Positions 11,985-22,193 of a stretch of 64,000 bases of DNA are shown here, piece after piece. Under the pieces are notes generated by a model. The model was not told where the DNA came from. It made no database searches and was given only the letters and a program-made list of their open reading frames with translations. Position numbers and translations under genes: made by a program. The number at the start of each line of letters is the position of its first letter. Positions within the stretch are counted from its first letter, which is position 1. The DNA comes from Temnothorax longispinosus. Its lineage: Eukaryota > Arthropoda > Insecta > Hymenoptera > Formicidae. The stretch spans positions 14,055,447 through 14,119,446 of the forward strand of contig NC_092364.1 of NCBI RefSeq assembly GCF_030848805.1, in the 5' to 3' direction.

Positions 11985-12210
11985 TAGAGTTCCTCTAGTA
12001 AGAGTTAGGACACCCCGGTCTGACTCCTGATTGGTTCTGCCATTAATGGGGAAGACGTTAGTGGAAGTGAGACAAAGCTATAAGTGGGAGTGAGACAAAG
12101 ACCCATGAAAAGTACGAGTGGGGAGGCTGTCTCAGACTGTCTCTCTCGATCGTTCGCATAATTCCCCATTAATGGCGGACGGTGTCCTAACTCTTACTAG
12201 AGGAACTCTA
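11985..12210. mobile_element. hAT-type MITE inside the pogo-like element
   Basis: A 226-bp element with terminal inverted repeats TAGAGTTCCTCTAGTAAGAG and CTCTTACTAGAGGAACTCTA. It is flanked by a perfect 8-bp duplication ACGACTTC (11977-11984 and 12211-12218). The 8-bp duplication and TAG-type terminus indicate mobilisation by a hAT transposase. It is non-coding. Confidence 0.9.
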
Positions 12211-12311
12211 ACGACTTCAGCTCACGGCGATTTCAGGTTAGGTTTCCCTCGAGCGGCGTCGCGGCGTGATTCTGTCTTCCCTTGCACGTGCGTCAGTTGT
12301 ATAGGAGGGAA

Positions 12312-13854
12312 ATGGTACGCACGTATCGTCGCAAAACGACTCCCGTCGACAAGGAGCAACTCAAGAAGGCAGTTCTTGCGGTGAGAAAAGATAAAATGAC
12401 CGTTTCCGCAGCCGCAAAACAATTCGATGTCCGGATATCCACGTTGAACGACTGGTTGAAGAAGAACAACGATGAGATAAAAAACTTGATTGACGTGGTC
12501 GTACTACATAAAGGACATATCCCGGTGAGTACTTAACGATTATTAATTTTTAAAAGCATGCACTCTGCTCAGCAAAGTTTATATTCATGCAACGTCTTAA
12601 TTTCAAATGTAGGTTATGGACTCTGAAACTGAAAAGACTTTGGTGGAATACTTAGTACATTGCAACGATATGTACTTTGGGCTATCTGCGAAGGAAACCC
12701 GTGGTTTAGCCTTTGATTTGGCCAAAAAATTGAATCTCAAAGTACCAGCATCGTGGGAAGCCGCTCGCATGGCCGGTGAAGATTGGCTAAGCAGCTTTCT
12801 GAAACGACATCCAACATTATCCATACGCAAACCAGAAGCGACAAGTTTAGCACGTGCCACCAGTTTTAATCGAACAAATGTAGAAAGGTTCTTTGCGCTG
12901 CTAAGATCTCTGATGGATAAACATCATTTCCAGGTGTGTTAACTGATGAATAAATCTTGCCAATTTTGGTCGAAAATAACGTTTCTCATCATTTTCAGCC
13001 TCACTGCATATGGAATATGGATGAGACGGGAATTACAACCGTTCAGACACCGAATAGAGTCATCGGACGTCGAGGAGTGAAACAAGTCGGGCGAGTGACT
13101 TCTGCGGAAAGAGGAACTCTCATAACTTTGGCGATAGCGGTGTCAGCGACCGGGCATTTCTCTACCTCCATTTTTTATTTTTCCTCGTAAACATTTCAAG
13201 GAATATTTCCTTAACGGCGGACCACCAGGCTCCACAGGTGAAGCGAATCCAAGTGGCTGGATGAACGCGGAGCATTTTGTCAAATTCTTACAGTTTTTCC
13301 AGTCCCATGTGCATGCCTCCGTCGACGATTCAGTTTTACTGATACTCGACAATCACGAATCACATTTATCCATCGCTGGTCTCGACTATTGTAAAGCGAA
13401 TGGAATCATTGTCCTATCATCACCGCCGCATTGTTCGCATAAGCTGCAACCGCTGAAACGCACCGTCTACGACCCGTTAAAGAAATGTGTAAACGCACAG
13501 TGCAATAACTGGATGACGTCGAATCCTGGTAGGACAATGACGATGTACGACATCCCCGGAATCGTGGCTAAGGCACTACCACTTGCCGTAACGTATCAAA
13601 ATATTGTGTCCGGGTTTGAATGCACTGGAATTTCTCCATTCAACCCGGACATTTTCCAGGAATACGAATTTTTGACGAACAGCGTTACGGATAGAGAGTA
13701 CCCTTTTACTTTCGTTGATCCCGATAAAATCTACCTCAACGCAACCGACTCGGATGCAGCCGATCAGAACGAAGACAAAGTCGATCCCATGGCTTTATCC
13801 ATGTCTCATTATGGTGATACATTGTCGGGGGAACTTGAGCGCAATGACGGTTGA
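12312..13854 (+). pseudogene. pogo/Tigger-like transposase, frameshifted, third Asp lost
   Basis: Three exons joined at GT/AG sites: 12312-12524, 12613-12933 and 12999-13854. Exon 1 encodes a Psq/CENP-B type helix-turn-helix (LKKAVLAVRKDKMTVSAAAK and STLNDWLKK). Exon 2 carries the second DNA-binding module, including WLSSFLKRHPTLSIRKPEAT. Exon 3 holds the DDE domain: first Asp in WNMDETG, second Asp in LILDNHESH. In the third motif the family normally reads LQPLD, but here it is LQPLKRTVYDPLKK, so Lys replaces the catalytic Asp. One extra base near 13,155-13,163 shifts the frame after ATGHF. The total of about 462 residues is normal for the group. The damage implies a non-autonomous relic, although the DNA-binding half is intact. 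Confidence 0.88.
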
Positions 13855-14510
13855 AAGTATTCCTGAAGCCGCTCCGAGACAGCCGACTCATGAAGAACGA
13901 AGAACGAGCGTCGTCCTTACTGACTCGCCTCAAATGAGGGAATTGGCGACTGAGCAGTAAAATTTTAAATAAATTTTTATATTTTTTACTTCAAAAACAA
14001 TTATTGAAATGTATCCTATCATTTTTCAGGATTAGATGTACGTATATGTATTGAAAATGCAGTGTAACAGATTTACCCCGGGGGGGGGGGTAACGGTTCA
14101 ACCCCGGCATTTTTGAGATTTCAATTTTTGCACCGTTGCAGCGTTGTCGTTTTTGCTCTATACCGGTTAAACAAAGCGACGTAGGTAAAAAATTCCTAAA
14201 TAATTTTGTAGCTAAAGGTTCACTCTTTACAGTGGTATACAATATTTAACTTAAATTATTTATTTTGTTATTAAAAATCGGCACCGAAAAAAACTAGCGG
14301 TCTAGCTCCGGTCTCCCCTATCCATAATCATACGTGTCATTAGTACAAAAATCAAATAAACATATAAGGCTATAGCACCTATTTGCTACATTCGGTATAA
14401 AACGGATGCGTAATAATATCGCAGTTTCTCATTCGTATCCGAATGCAATTGGGTACGAATGAGATATACGCGCATATTACAAATCCCAATGACACACAGC
14501 GGGCTCTTAA

Positions 14511-15031
14511 GGGGATGCTAAAGCCGACCAAATTACCGACAATTACATTTCAAAGCTCTCATTTTGAAACGGCTTTATAGATCGCAAAATCCTTTTACAG
14601 GAGTAAAGTAGAGGTACTAATGAAGGGTGGGATTGTCAAATAATTAGTAATAATTGAAAAAAATTTTTAAATGTTGTCATCTCATAACCTTATTTTCTGA
14701 TATAAATAGTTGTATACGTAATATGTACGAAATTAAAGTTTCCCACCCTTCAGAAGACGTGCACAAACAATAACGTACCTTTGAAATTGAGATTGAAAGC
14801 CTGGAATAAAAATGAGAGCTTTGAAACGATCGTGTATATTTTTCACAAAAATATTCACGCAGAGCAGCAATTATGTCACAGCAGTAGTTCACGGATCTTG
14901 CGAGAGATGGCGAGCAATCGAAAAAAGGACAGATGTCATTTCGTTAGACAAAGACAGATATAGGGAAAACAAAATTAGAAAGGTTGACATTATCGACATC
15001 GAGGAAGTTCGCCAGTCACTGTAGGATCCCC
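14511..15031. mobile_element. TTAA-targeting MITE, family 2, copy a
   Basis: 521 bp bounded by TTAA (14507-14510 and 15032-15035). Termini are GGGGATGCTAAAGCCGACC and the reverse complement of GACTGTAGGATCCCC. It is the same length as, and essentially identical to, the copy at 33138-33658. The short open frames inside are shared by both copies only because the copies are near-identical. It is probably mobilised by a piggyBac-like or other TTAA-specific transposase. Confidence 0.85.
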
Positions 15032-15035
15032 TTAA

Positions 15036-15522
15036 GGGGATGCTGGAGCCGTAGCCGAACTCGATCGGCGTCGGTAAAGAAGACCGGCGAACTATATCTG
15101 TCCTTGTATAGACAAGGATAGCACGCTACATTGCACGCACACATACGCACGATGCACACCGACATTATACTTTTATATTACGCTTCCAAATCTTGATTGG
15201 GGGGTTTATCGATGTTTTTCTTGTTGTGCAATTCGGGGGAACTTGTTTTCGCGTTCGTACCAATGGTATATCTCTTATATGAAATACATCTTGTGACGAG
15301 CTGACAGCTCGCCGCAACTCAAGACGCCATATTGGGATAAGAGTAGGATAAGGAAATCTGTACTTCCGTAATTTTTTCTCGTTTTCTATATAAAATCGGA
15401 GTTTCCCCGAATCATTAATGTATGTACTGCAATTCTGGAGAAGGATTTTTAATTCTGTCAAATTAATACGACGCTACGTGCCGACAAAAAATGCCGGTAA
15501 AACAGACGGCTCCAGCATCCCC
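15036..15522. mobile_element. TTAA-targeting MITE, family 1, copy a
   Basis: 487 bp bounded by TTAA (15032-15035 and 15523-15526). Termini are GGGGATGCTGGAGCCGT and ACGGCTCCAGCATCCCC. It shares its left TTAA with the family 2 element immediately upstream. A second copy is at 20624-21123. The first nine bases are identical to those of family 2, suggesting recognition by the same transposase. Confidence 0.87.
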
Positions 15523-15791
15523 TTAATGCAGTCCCATTTGCACGAAATCGACATCTCCACCCCTCACATTTAAGCTCAAACCCGCTCATATTACTCTGTA
15601 TGTGCAAATTGTCGATCGAGGGACAGGGCTTTGCGGTATGTCACGACCGTGCGAGAGGCCTCGAGTGGGGACGAGCTGTAATTAACTCCCTTTTAGTGAA
15701 TTTTCCCGATATCTTACTGTCTATTTCCGGACCTGCAATCCGGAAACCGCAATGCCAGCTAGCCGTTCCGACAGAATTGTTTTCACCGTAA

Positions 15792-15948
15792 GGGTTGATT
15801 TATAATAGCCGTAACCGTTGATTTAAGCCGTAATCTTTAAGAAATTGACCAATCACAGTCGAATGTGAGAAGAATAATCGACTGTGATTGGTCAATTTCT
15901 TAAAGATTACGGCTTAAATCAACGGTTACGGCTATTATAAACCAGCCC
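15792..15948. mobile_element. Harbinger-type MITE hairpin
   Basis: A 157-bp element whose two arms of about 70 bases are nearly perfect reverse complements, separated by a 14-base loop. Termini are GGGTTGATTTATAATAGCC and GGCTATTATAAACCAGCCC. It is flanked by TAA on both sides (15789-15791 and 15949-15951), matching the TWA target of PIF/Harbinger elements. Confidence 0.88.
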
Positions 15949-15951
15949 TAA

Positions 15952-16726
15952 GGCCGCTGACTGGCAAATTGCGTCGACGTAGATCCATATGGACCGAGCA
16001 ATTTAAAACGATTCGATGGACTACTCCGAAGCAGAAGGCAAAACGCATATTTTTGTTCACAAAAAATTTTCATTCAAAAATTTGCACAACACTCATAACC
16101 CTACGTAATTAAAAAACATTATATCAGATTTCCAAAATATTTCCTCTTGTGACTTCTCTTCACTTAATTTCTCATAAAATTTTATAGTATGAACTAAACG
16201 TACGAATGCGAAACGTACGAACACATGTAAAAGTAACCCAAAGAACAAAGAAACACGCGCTCAAATAAATAGGTAATCTGTCTTTCAATCTATATGTAGT
16301 ATATACAACGACCCATATATATGTGACAAAATACTTTGCGATGCGCGAGATATGTATGACACCCCGAGAGGTGTGCCATTAAAAGTTTTCACAACGCTGC
16401 ATTTTATCGGCGCTCACCGAGATTTCGCTCGGTCAATTACCGAGCGCGGCTCGTCTCCGCGCCACGAACTCATATGCCTTGTCTCCGACGAGGTACGCCG
16501 GTCGTAATAAAGATATTTAAAAAATTATGCACTCTAAAGCATTTTATGGCCGTTGCAGCGTGCCTCCTACGACCGGCGTATGCATCGGACGGAGCACCAT
16601 CAGCATTCTCTCGCCTCTCGTGCATCCACCTCTTGCCCACCCTCCGCCGTCGCGCCCTCACCTCGCTTTTTCTCTCCCGCGGCAAAAGCCGCCAGCCCGA
16701 CCGACCGGCCCGACCGGCGAGCAACA
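15952..16726. other. Unique-looking sequence, no gene recognised
   Basis: AT-rich to about 16,300 and then GC-rich with many CpGs up to the foldback element (16,400-16,720). The short frames here (85-94 residues) overlap one another on both strands and have no recognisable domain. The GC-rich part could be upstream sequence of the LTA4H-like gene, now separated from it by the foldback element. Confidence 0.45.
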
Positions 16727-16740
16727 CACCTAAACAAATT

Positions 16741-17318
16741 TAGCCCCCCCGAGTGGATTATTGATATATTTTTTTTTACCAATCGTTTTTGGTGGTTGAT
16801 TGGTAGTATTTGGTACCGTATTCAAAACGTTCGGTAGTTTCTCGTTTTTCTAGGAAATCAAAAACAAATTTTTGATCTTCTTTTAGCCCCCCCATTTTGA
16901 CTGTGGTAAGTTTTTTTTTTTTTTTAATTGATTGGCGATTGATTGGCAATGTTTGGTACCGCATTAAAAACTTTTGGTGGTTGCGCGTTTCTTTAAAAAA
17001 TCGAAAAAACAAATTTTTGATCTTCTCTTAGCCCCCCCACTTTGACTGTGGTAATTTTTTTTTTTTAATCGATTGGCGATTGATTGGCAATGTTTGGTAC
17101 CGCATTGAAACCTTTTGGTAGTTTCGCGTTTTAAAAAGAAAGAATTAATTGTCAATAAATTTTTAACCTTCTTTAGCGCCTACACTTTGACTGTTCGGAA
17201 TTTTAAATTCTTTTTTACCAATCGTTTAGTGGTTGATTGGTAATGTTAAGAGCTGTAAGTTATTGAAAATTTTATTTTAACATTCCAGTTATGTATAGTG
17301 ACGATTGCACACATTCAC
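16741..17318. repeat. Foldback left arm: four ~145-bp tandem units
   Basis: TAGC-rich unit starts at 16741, 16884, 17029 and 17174 give spacings of 143-145. Each unit contains TTTGACTGTGGTAA or a variant, GATTGGCGATTGATTGGCAA, TTTGGTACCGCATT and ATTTTTGATCTTCT. The mirror array occupies about 18,900-19,490. Confidence 0.85.
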
Positions 17319-17321
17319 TAA

Positions 17322-17489
17322 TGCTGCGTTCCCACTACACGCGTCGCGCGTCGCGTCACGACGCCGCGTCATGAGTTATCCAATCAAAACGTTTCATTTT
17401 ATGACGTCATAAAATGAAACGTTTTGATTGGATAACTCATGACGCGGCGTCGTGACGCAACGCGCGACGCGTGTAGTGGGAACGCAGCA
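17322..17489. mobile_element. Near-perfect 168-bp palindromic MITE
   Basis: Arms of 84 bases meet with no loop at TATGACGTCATA and differ by a single base. Termini are TGCTGCGTTCCCACTACACG and its complement. TAA flanks both sides (17319-17321 and 17490-17492), as for PIF/Harbinger-type MITEs. It is inserted in the left arm of the foldback element. Confidence 0.9.
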
Positions 17490-17665
17490 TAATAGCCTCT
17501 TCCCGAACGCACCTATTGTGGGCATTCAGATTAGAGCTCTTCAGATACCATAGCGCATGCGCATATGGCTTCTGCTTTCTGCTCATGGCTCCTGCAATTT
17601 TATGTGCTTCCACCTTTAAAGGCCATCGCACACAAAATTGCATAGGCTGCATAAGCATAGCATAA

Positions 17666-17908
17666 AGCCCCTTGCACAATGCCAGGCAACAGGCAATAGG
17701 AACAGGGAATAGAAATCAGAAATCATGTATAAATGCAGAATAAACAGTGACACAGGCAATAGACACAGAGTTTCCGTCACGTTGGAAATTCTGTGCCTAT
17801 TGCCTATTGCCAACAAATCATAGCATTTGAATTTTTTAGGTTGTAATTAACGATTTTTTGGATATTTCCTGTTCCTATTGCCTGTTGCCTGGCATTGTGC
17901 AAGGGGCT
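17666..17908. mobile_element. TAA-flanked MITE (AGCCCCTTGCACAATG)
   Basis: Terminal repeats of about 40 bases begin AGCCCCTTGCACAATGCCAG and end with the complement. TAA lies on each side (17663-17665, 17909-17911). The right TAA is shared with the next element. Confidence 0.85.
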
Positions 17909-17911
17909 TAA

Positions 17912-18152
17912 AGGTGGAAGCACATAAAATTGCAAGAGCCATGAGCACGAATGCAGAAGCCATATGCGCATGCGCTATAATGTCTGCATACTGCCTAGGC
18001 TTCTGAATTTTCAATCTACATACACTATGCTTATGTATTTTATGTAGATTGAACATTCAGAAGCCATAGGCAGTATGCAGACACCATAGCGCATGCGCAT
18101 ATGGCTTCTGCATTCGTGCTCATGGCTCCTGCAATTTTATGTGCTTCCACCT
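17912..18152. mobile_element. TAA-flanked MITE (AGGTGGAAGCACATAA)
   Basis: Long inverted arms starting AGGTGGAAGCACATAAAATT. TAA lies at 17909-17911 and 18153-18155. A truncated relative of the same family precedes it at about 17,545-17,616, so the family has at least two members in this structure. Confidence 0.85.
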
Positions 18153-18154
18153 TA

Positions 18155-18231
18155 AGACCACTGGACCAATAAGCATCTTATGTAAATCAATATGGCGACT
18201 TTATGCTGGATGCTCATTGGTCCAGCGGTCT
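18155..18231. repeat. Short 77-bp MITE
   Basis: AGACCACTGGACCAAT on the left pairs with ATTGGTCCAGCGGTCT on the right. TA is on both sides. It is the smallest hairpin of the cluster. Confidence 0.65.
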
Positions 18232-18279
18232 TATGCTATGCTTATGCAGCCTATGCAATTTTGTGTGCGATGGCCTTTA

Positions 18280-18425
18280 CGGTCAATCCAGACAAACTTG
18301 CATATTAGCGCATAAACATAAGCATGAGAGAATTGATTGGTCCATATGCATGTGCATAAGAAAATAGACCAATCCGTTTTTTATGCATATGGTTATGCAC
18401 CTATGCAAGTTTGTCTGGATAGACC
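18280..18425. repeat. MITE hairpin (GGTCAATCCAGACAAACTTG)
   Basis: The left arm GGTCAATCCAGACAAACTTG is mirrored by CAAGTTTGTCTGGATAGACC on the right. The arms are about 60 bases around an AT-rich centre. Confidence 0.7.
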
Positions 18426-18429
18426 TTAA

Positions 18430-18833
18430 AGCGGGGAACACACACTTCTGCACAACGCATAATGCGTAAGCATAAGAAAATTGATTGGTCTATACACATG
18501 TGCATAAAGGTGCCAATTCATGGGACGCTGAAAAACAGCGTTGAGCGACGTCACGTGACATCACTATGATGCCAGCGTCAAGAAAGAGAAGTTGGATTTT
18601 TCCAACTTCAAGCGTCAAAGCCAAAGCAGCGCGAAGACGCCGAAATTTTGACGCTGTTTTCCTTTTCATGAATTTCAATTGACGCCGGCGTCAATTGTGG
18701 TCATGCGACCTTCTTGCCGCTGAAAATGAGCGTCGAGCGTCAGCATGAAAAGGCACCTTAAGGAAATAGACCGTGCAATCAATTTTCTTATGCTTACGCA
18801 TTATGCGTTGTGCAGAAGTGTGTGCGCCCCGCT
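18430..18833. mobile_element. TAA-flanked MITE (AGCGGGGAACACACAC)
   Basis: Arms start AGCGGGGAACACACACTTCT and end with the near complement GTGTGTGCGCCCCGCT. They are flanked by TAA (18427-18429, 18834-18836). A second TAA MITE occupies its centre (18508-18758). Confidence 0.85.
18508..18758. mobile_element. TAA-flanked MITE nested in another MITE
   Basis: 251 bp with termini AGGTGCCAATTCATGGGACG and CAGCATGAAAAGGCACCT. TAA is on each side (18505-18507, 18759-18761). It contains several GACGCT/AGCGTC motifs in both orientations. Confidence 0.85.
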
Positions 18834-20623
18834 TAAGCCCTAGAGCATGCGCATGTGACCCCAGAGCCTAGTGCGTGTACATACGTATGCGCTCTTGAAT
18901 GCCCACAATGTGTGCAATCGTCACTATACATAACTGGAATGTTAAAATAAAATTTTCAATAACTTACAGCTCTTAACATTACCAATCAACCACTAAACGA
19001 TTGGTAAAAAAAGAATTTAAAATTCCCAACAGTCAAAGTGTAGGCGCTAAAGAAGGTTAAAAATTTGTTGACAATTAATTCTTTCTTTTTAAAACGCGAA
19101 ACTACCAAAAGGTTTCAATGCGGTACCAAACATGGCCAATCAATCGCCAATCGATTAAAAAAAAAAAAAAAACTACCACAGTCAAAGTGGGGGGGCTAAG
19201 AAAAGATCAAAAATTTGTTTTTTCGATTTTCTAAAGAAACGCGCAACCACCAAAAGTTTTTAATGCGGTACCAAACATTGCCAATCAATCGCCAATCGAT
19301 AAAAAAAAAAAAAAACTACCACAGTCAAAGTGGAGGGGCTAAAAGAAGATCAAAAATTTGTTTTTGATTTCCTAGAAAAACGAGAAACTATATACCGAAC
19401 GTTTTGAATACGGTACCAAATACTACCAATCAACCACCAAACGATTGGTAAAAAAAAATATATCAATAATCCACTTGGGGGGCTAAATTTGTTTAGGTGC
19501 TGCTTCTGTGCGTTTAGACATAGTTCTATTATCGCAAGTCGCTTGAAAGGCTACAACGTGACTCTTGTAAAATGGATTTTCTAAGTGCTACTAATAATAG
19601 AGATCCACACATTTTTTCGAATCCCAGGTATATTTGAATTATTAATTTGTTGTATAAGCACAATAAAAATACTATTTACTTTTTTCTTAAAGAAAATACA
19701 ATAAAATAAGAAATTTTTTCGGAATTTATAAATGTTCGAAATCGAAACTGCTACACATACCTATATATATATTCTTATATAGCTCTATATAATAACGCAT
19801 AGTTTTCAAAATTAAATTATTATCTACAGTTTTGATTAACTAGCAACATTCTTAAATGCATGAAATATATTGCATCTAGCAAATTGTTTGCATTTTACAA
19901 ATAATATTACAAGCAATTACTATAATAATTTTAATTACAATATGTCATTTGCTTCGTATATTTATTGCTCATTACATTTATATATCATTATTTATTACTT
20001 ATATTTTATTATTCTGTATCTTTCTGATGATTATTAGAAGAAGCACGTGTAACCCATACTCATTTAAAATTGATTGTGGATTTTGATCAAAAAGTTCTTA
20101 AAGGAAAAGTGATTTTGACAATAGAAAGAAAACCTTCAATTAATCGGATAGTGTGAGTATATATAGATGTTTCCTTTCATATCGAGTAAAAATTTTGACT
20201 GCAGGTTTTATTAATATGTAATATCGAACAATTAGATTTTAGATAACCTCGGACTTGATATAGGACATGTCACAAACGCGCTTGATGGAACAGTTTTACA
20301 TCGTCATATTGATGAAACTAATTCTGCCTTTGGAAATGCAATTCGCGTAGATTTGCCATCAATTATTGGCACTGATAACAGTGATAACCCTGAGTAAATA
20401 TAAAATATTTTTAAAGAAATATATTTACTAAAAGTTTATTAATGTATGAATTGAATACGCCTACAATACTTTCAGATGTAAAATACAAATTGAATATAAA
20501 ACACGTGAAGACTCTCGTGCATTATATTGGCTAACACCAAAGCAAACTGCCGATGGTAAACATCCCTTTCTACTGTCTAACAACAAGGTAAATTGGTTAA
20601 ACAAAAACATTTTTTCACATTAA

Positions 20624-21123
20624 GGGGATGCTGGAGCCGTAGCCGAACTCGATCGGCGTCGGTAAAGAAGACCGGCGAACTATATCTGTCCTTGTATAGA
20701 CAAAGATATAGACAAGGATAGCACGCTACATTGCACGCACACATACGCACGATGCACACCGACATTATACTTTTATATTACGCTTCCAAATCTTGATTTG
20801 AGGGGTTTATCGATGTTTTTCTTGTTGTGCAATTCGGGGGAACTTGTTTTCGCGTTCGTACCAATGGTATATCTCTTATATGAAATACATCTTGTGACGA
20901 GCTGACAGCTCGCCGCAACTCAAGACGCCATATTGGGATAAGAGTAGGATAAGGAAATCTGTACTTCCGTAATTTTTTCTCGTTTTCTATATAAAATCGG
21001 AGTTTCCCCGAATCATTAATGTATGTACTGCAATTCTGGAGAAGGATTTTTAATTCTGTCAAATTAATACAACGCTACGTGCCGACAAAAAATGCCGGTA
21101 AAACAGACGGCTCCAGCATCCCC
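20624..21123. mobile_element. TTAA-targeting MITE, family 1, copy b
   Basis: 500 bp with the same termini as 15036-15522 (GGGGATGCTGGAGCCGT), bounded by TTAA at 20620-20623 and 21124-21127. It carries a 13-base local duplication (AGATATAGACAAG region) not present in copy a. It lies in an intron of LTA4H-like copy 1; copy 2 lacks it. Confidence 0.88.
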
Positions 21124-21351
21124 TTAACATAGATTATATAAAAGTTTCTATTATTGTATTTTCAGCTAATTAACGCTAGATCGTGGTTTCCTTGCCAAGA
21201 CACCCCATCTGTCAAATTTACGTACTCTGCTACGGTAAGAATTTAAACACAGGCACAGGTGGTATTTGCATGCAGGTGGTATTTGCCAACATTTATTTGT
21301 TTACATAAAATCAATGACATTTGATTAATTACTACTGACATTATTGATAAA

Positions 21352-22193
21352 CAAACAAATAACTTCCTTCGCCAGTGGATAAATTCAAAATAAAAGTCGT
21401 TTTTCTCGACCGGACTGGCCAAAAACAATTTTATTCTTCACAACGTTTCGACCACATTCTGGTCCTTATCAAGTGAATTAGAACCACGCACACAACATTT
21501 TTTAATTCGCTGACATTAGTGCCCAAACCATATCATGCAATCGCAAATCTAGAATCGCAAAAACGCAGTAGTCAATAAGATAAAATCATGACAAGTTACC
21601 AAGTCTATAACATAAAGTGAAAATCTATACCATAAAGTAAAAATAAGATAAAAGAATTTGAATTAAATAAGTGTAAATAAAATAAGTTAAGTTAAAAAGT
21701 CAAAAAGTAGTCAAATTAGGTAGTCAAAAAGATAAAAACATGAAAAGTTACCAAGTCTATAACATAGAAATAAAATAAAAGAATTGAATTAAATACGTGT
21801 AAATTAAATAGGTTAAATTAAATGAGTGTAAAAGATACATACGTTGTGCGTGTCAAAAGACAGATTGTAGAGGGAAAGAAAAAGGCAAGTCATGTCAGAG
21901 AGCACATCCATACCTCTCCAAAGTCAAAGTCGTACTGAGAGACACATAATAGGCGAATAACTAACTGTGCTCACGGACAAAACAAACCGGCAAACCTAAG
22001 TTGCGTCAATAACTCGGTTGTAATTCGCTGGTAAATTTTCGGTGTCTTTTTGTAGATTGATTGCGCTGTCACATTTCTTAATAAAAAACATCTCAGAGAT
22101 TTCACGCTTCTTGAACTGTCTTTCCTTGTATAAAATTTTTGGTTGTTGCCAATTGAAATCATGTTTGTGAGTGAGACGGTGCTTACTCACGAC
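21352..22193 (-). mobile_element. PLE fragment, 5'-truncated, with 10-bp TSD
   Basis: An 842-bp minus-strand 3' fragment of a diverged PLE. It encodes only the last ~64 residues of the GIY-YIG end (HDFNWQQPKILYKERQFKK, REISEMFFIKK). It is flanked by TATTGATAAA at 21342-21351 and 22194-22203. LTA4H-like copy 2 is uninterrupted at the equivalent position (about 26,311-26,316). Its 3' end keeps the terminal segment CTTCCTTCGCCAG that is also at the 3' end of the copy ending at 48332. Confidence 0.88.

Larger units (their letters stand above)
11532..14318 (+). mobile_element. pogo/Tigger-like DNA transposon, degenerate
   Basis: A 2,787-bp element with about 24-bp terminal inverted repeats: GGGGAGACCGGGGCTAGACC on the left and GGTCTAGCTCCGGTCTCCCC on the right. 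It is flanked by TA on both sides (11530-11531 and 14319-14320), the duplication made by Tc1/mariner/pogo elements. TIR-like motifs recur just inside (CCCGGGGCTGGTCCGCTAG near 11,930). It carries one transposase gene with two introns. Its 5' leader is interrupted by a hAT-type MITE at 11985-12210. Confidence 0.92.
17618..18279. mobile_element. Outer MITE split by three inserted MITEs
   Basis: Left arm AAAGGCCATCGCACACAAAA through GCATAAGCATAGCATAA and right arm TTATGCTATGCTTATGCAGC through GCGATGGCCTTT are reverse complements. The centre is filled by elements at 17666-17908, 17912-18152 and 18155-18231. TA is at both outer edges. Confidence 0.75.
16727..19499. mobile_element. Foldback element packed with MITEs
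   Basis: A 2.77-kb structure with inverted outer arms of about 600 bases. The left edge begins CACCTAAACAAATTTAGCCC and the right edge ends GGGCTAAATTTGTTTAGGTG. Each arm is made of four tandem units of about 145 bp. The arms continue inward through a shared segment containing AACATTCCAGTTATGTATAG and its complement. The centre (17,320-18,840) is a series of smaller inverted repeats, listed separately. No open frame suggests a transposase, and no clear target duplication is visible. Confidence 0.8.

Noticed and set aside
15165..15461. 98-residue minus-strand frame repeated at 20778-21062, and the 60-71-residue frames repeated in 14677-15024 and 33304-33651
   Set aside because: They lie inside near-identical MITE copies; identity of the DNA explains their sharing. 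No domain, start context or codon-level constraint is visible.
16741..17318. Regularly spaced repeats resembling a CRISPR-like array
   Set aside because: Units are about 145 bp with conserved sequence throughout, no unique spacers, and are mirrored in the opposite arm; this is a foldback element in a eukaryotic genome.
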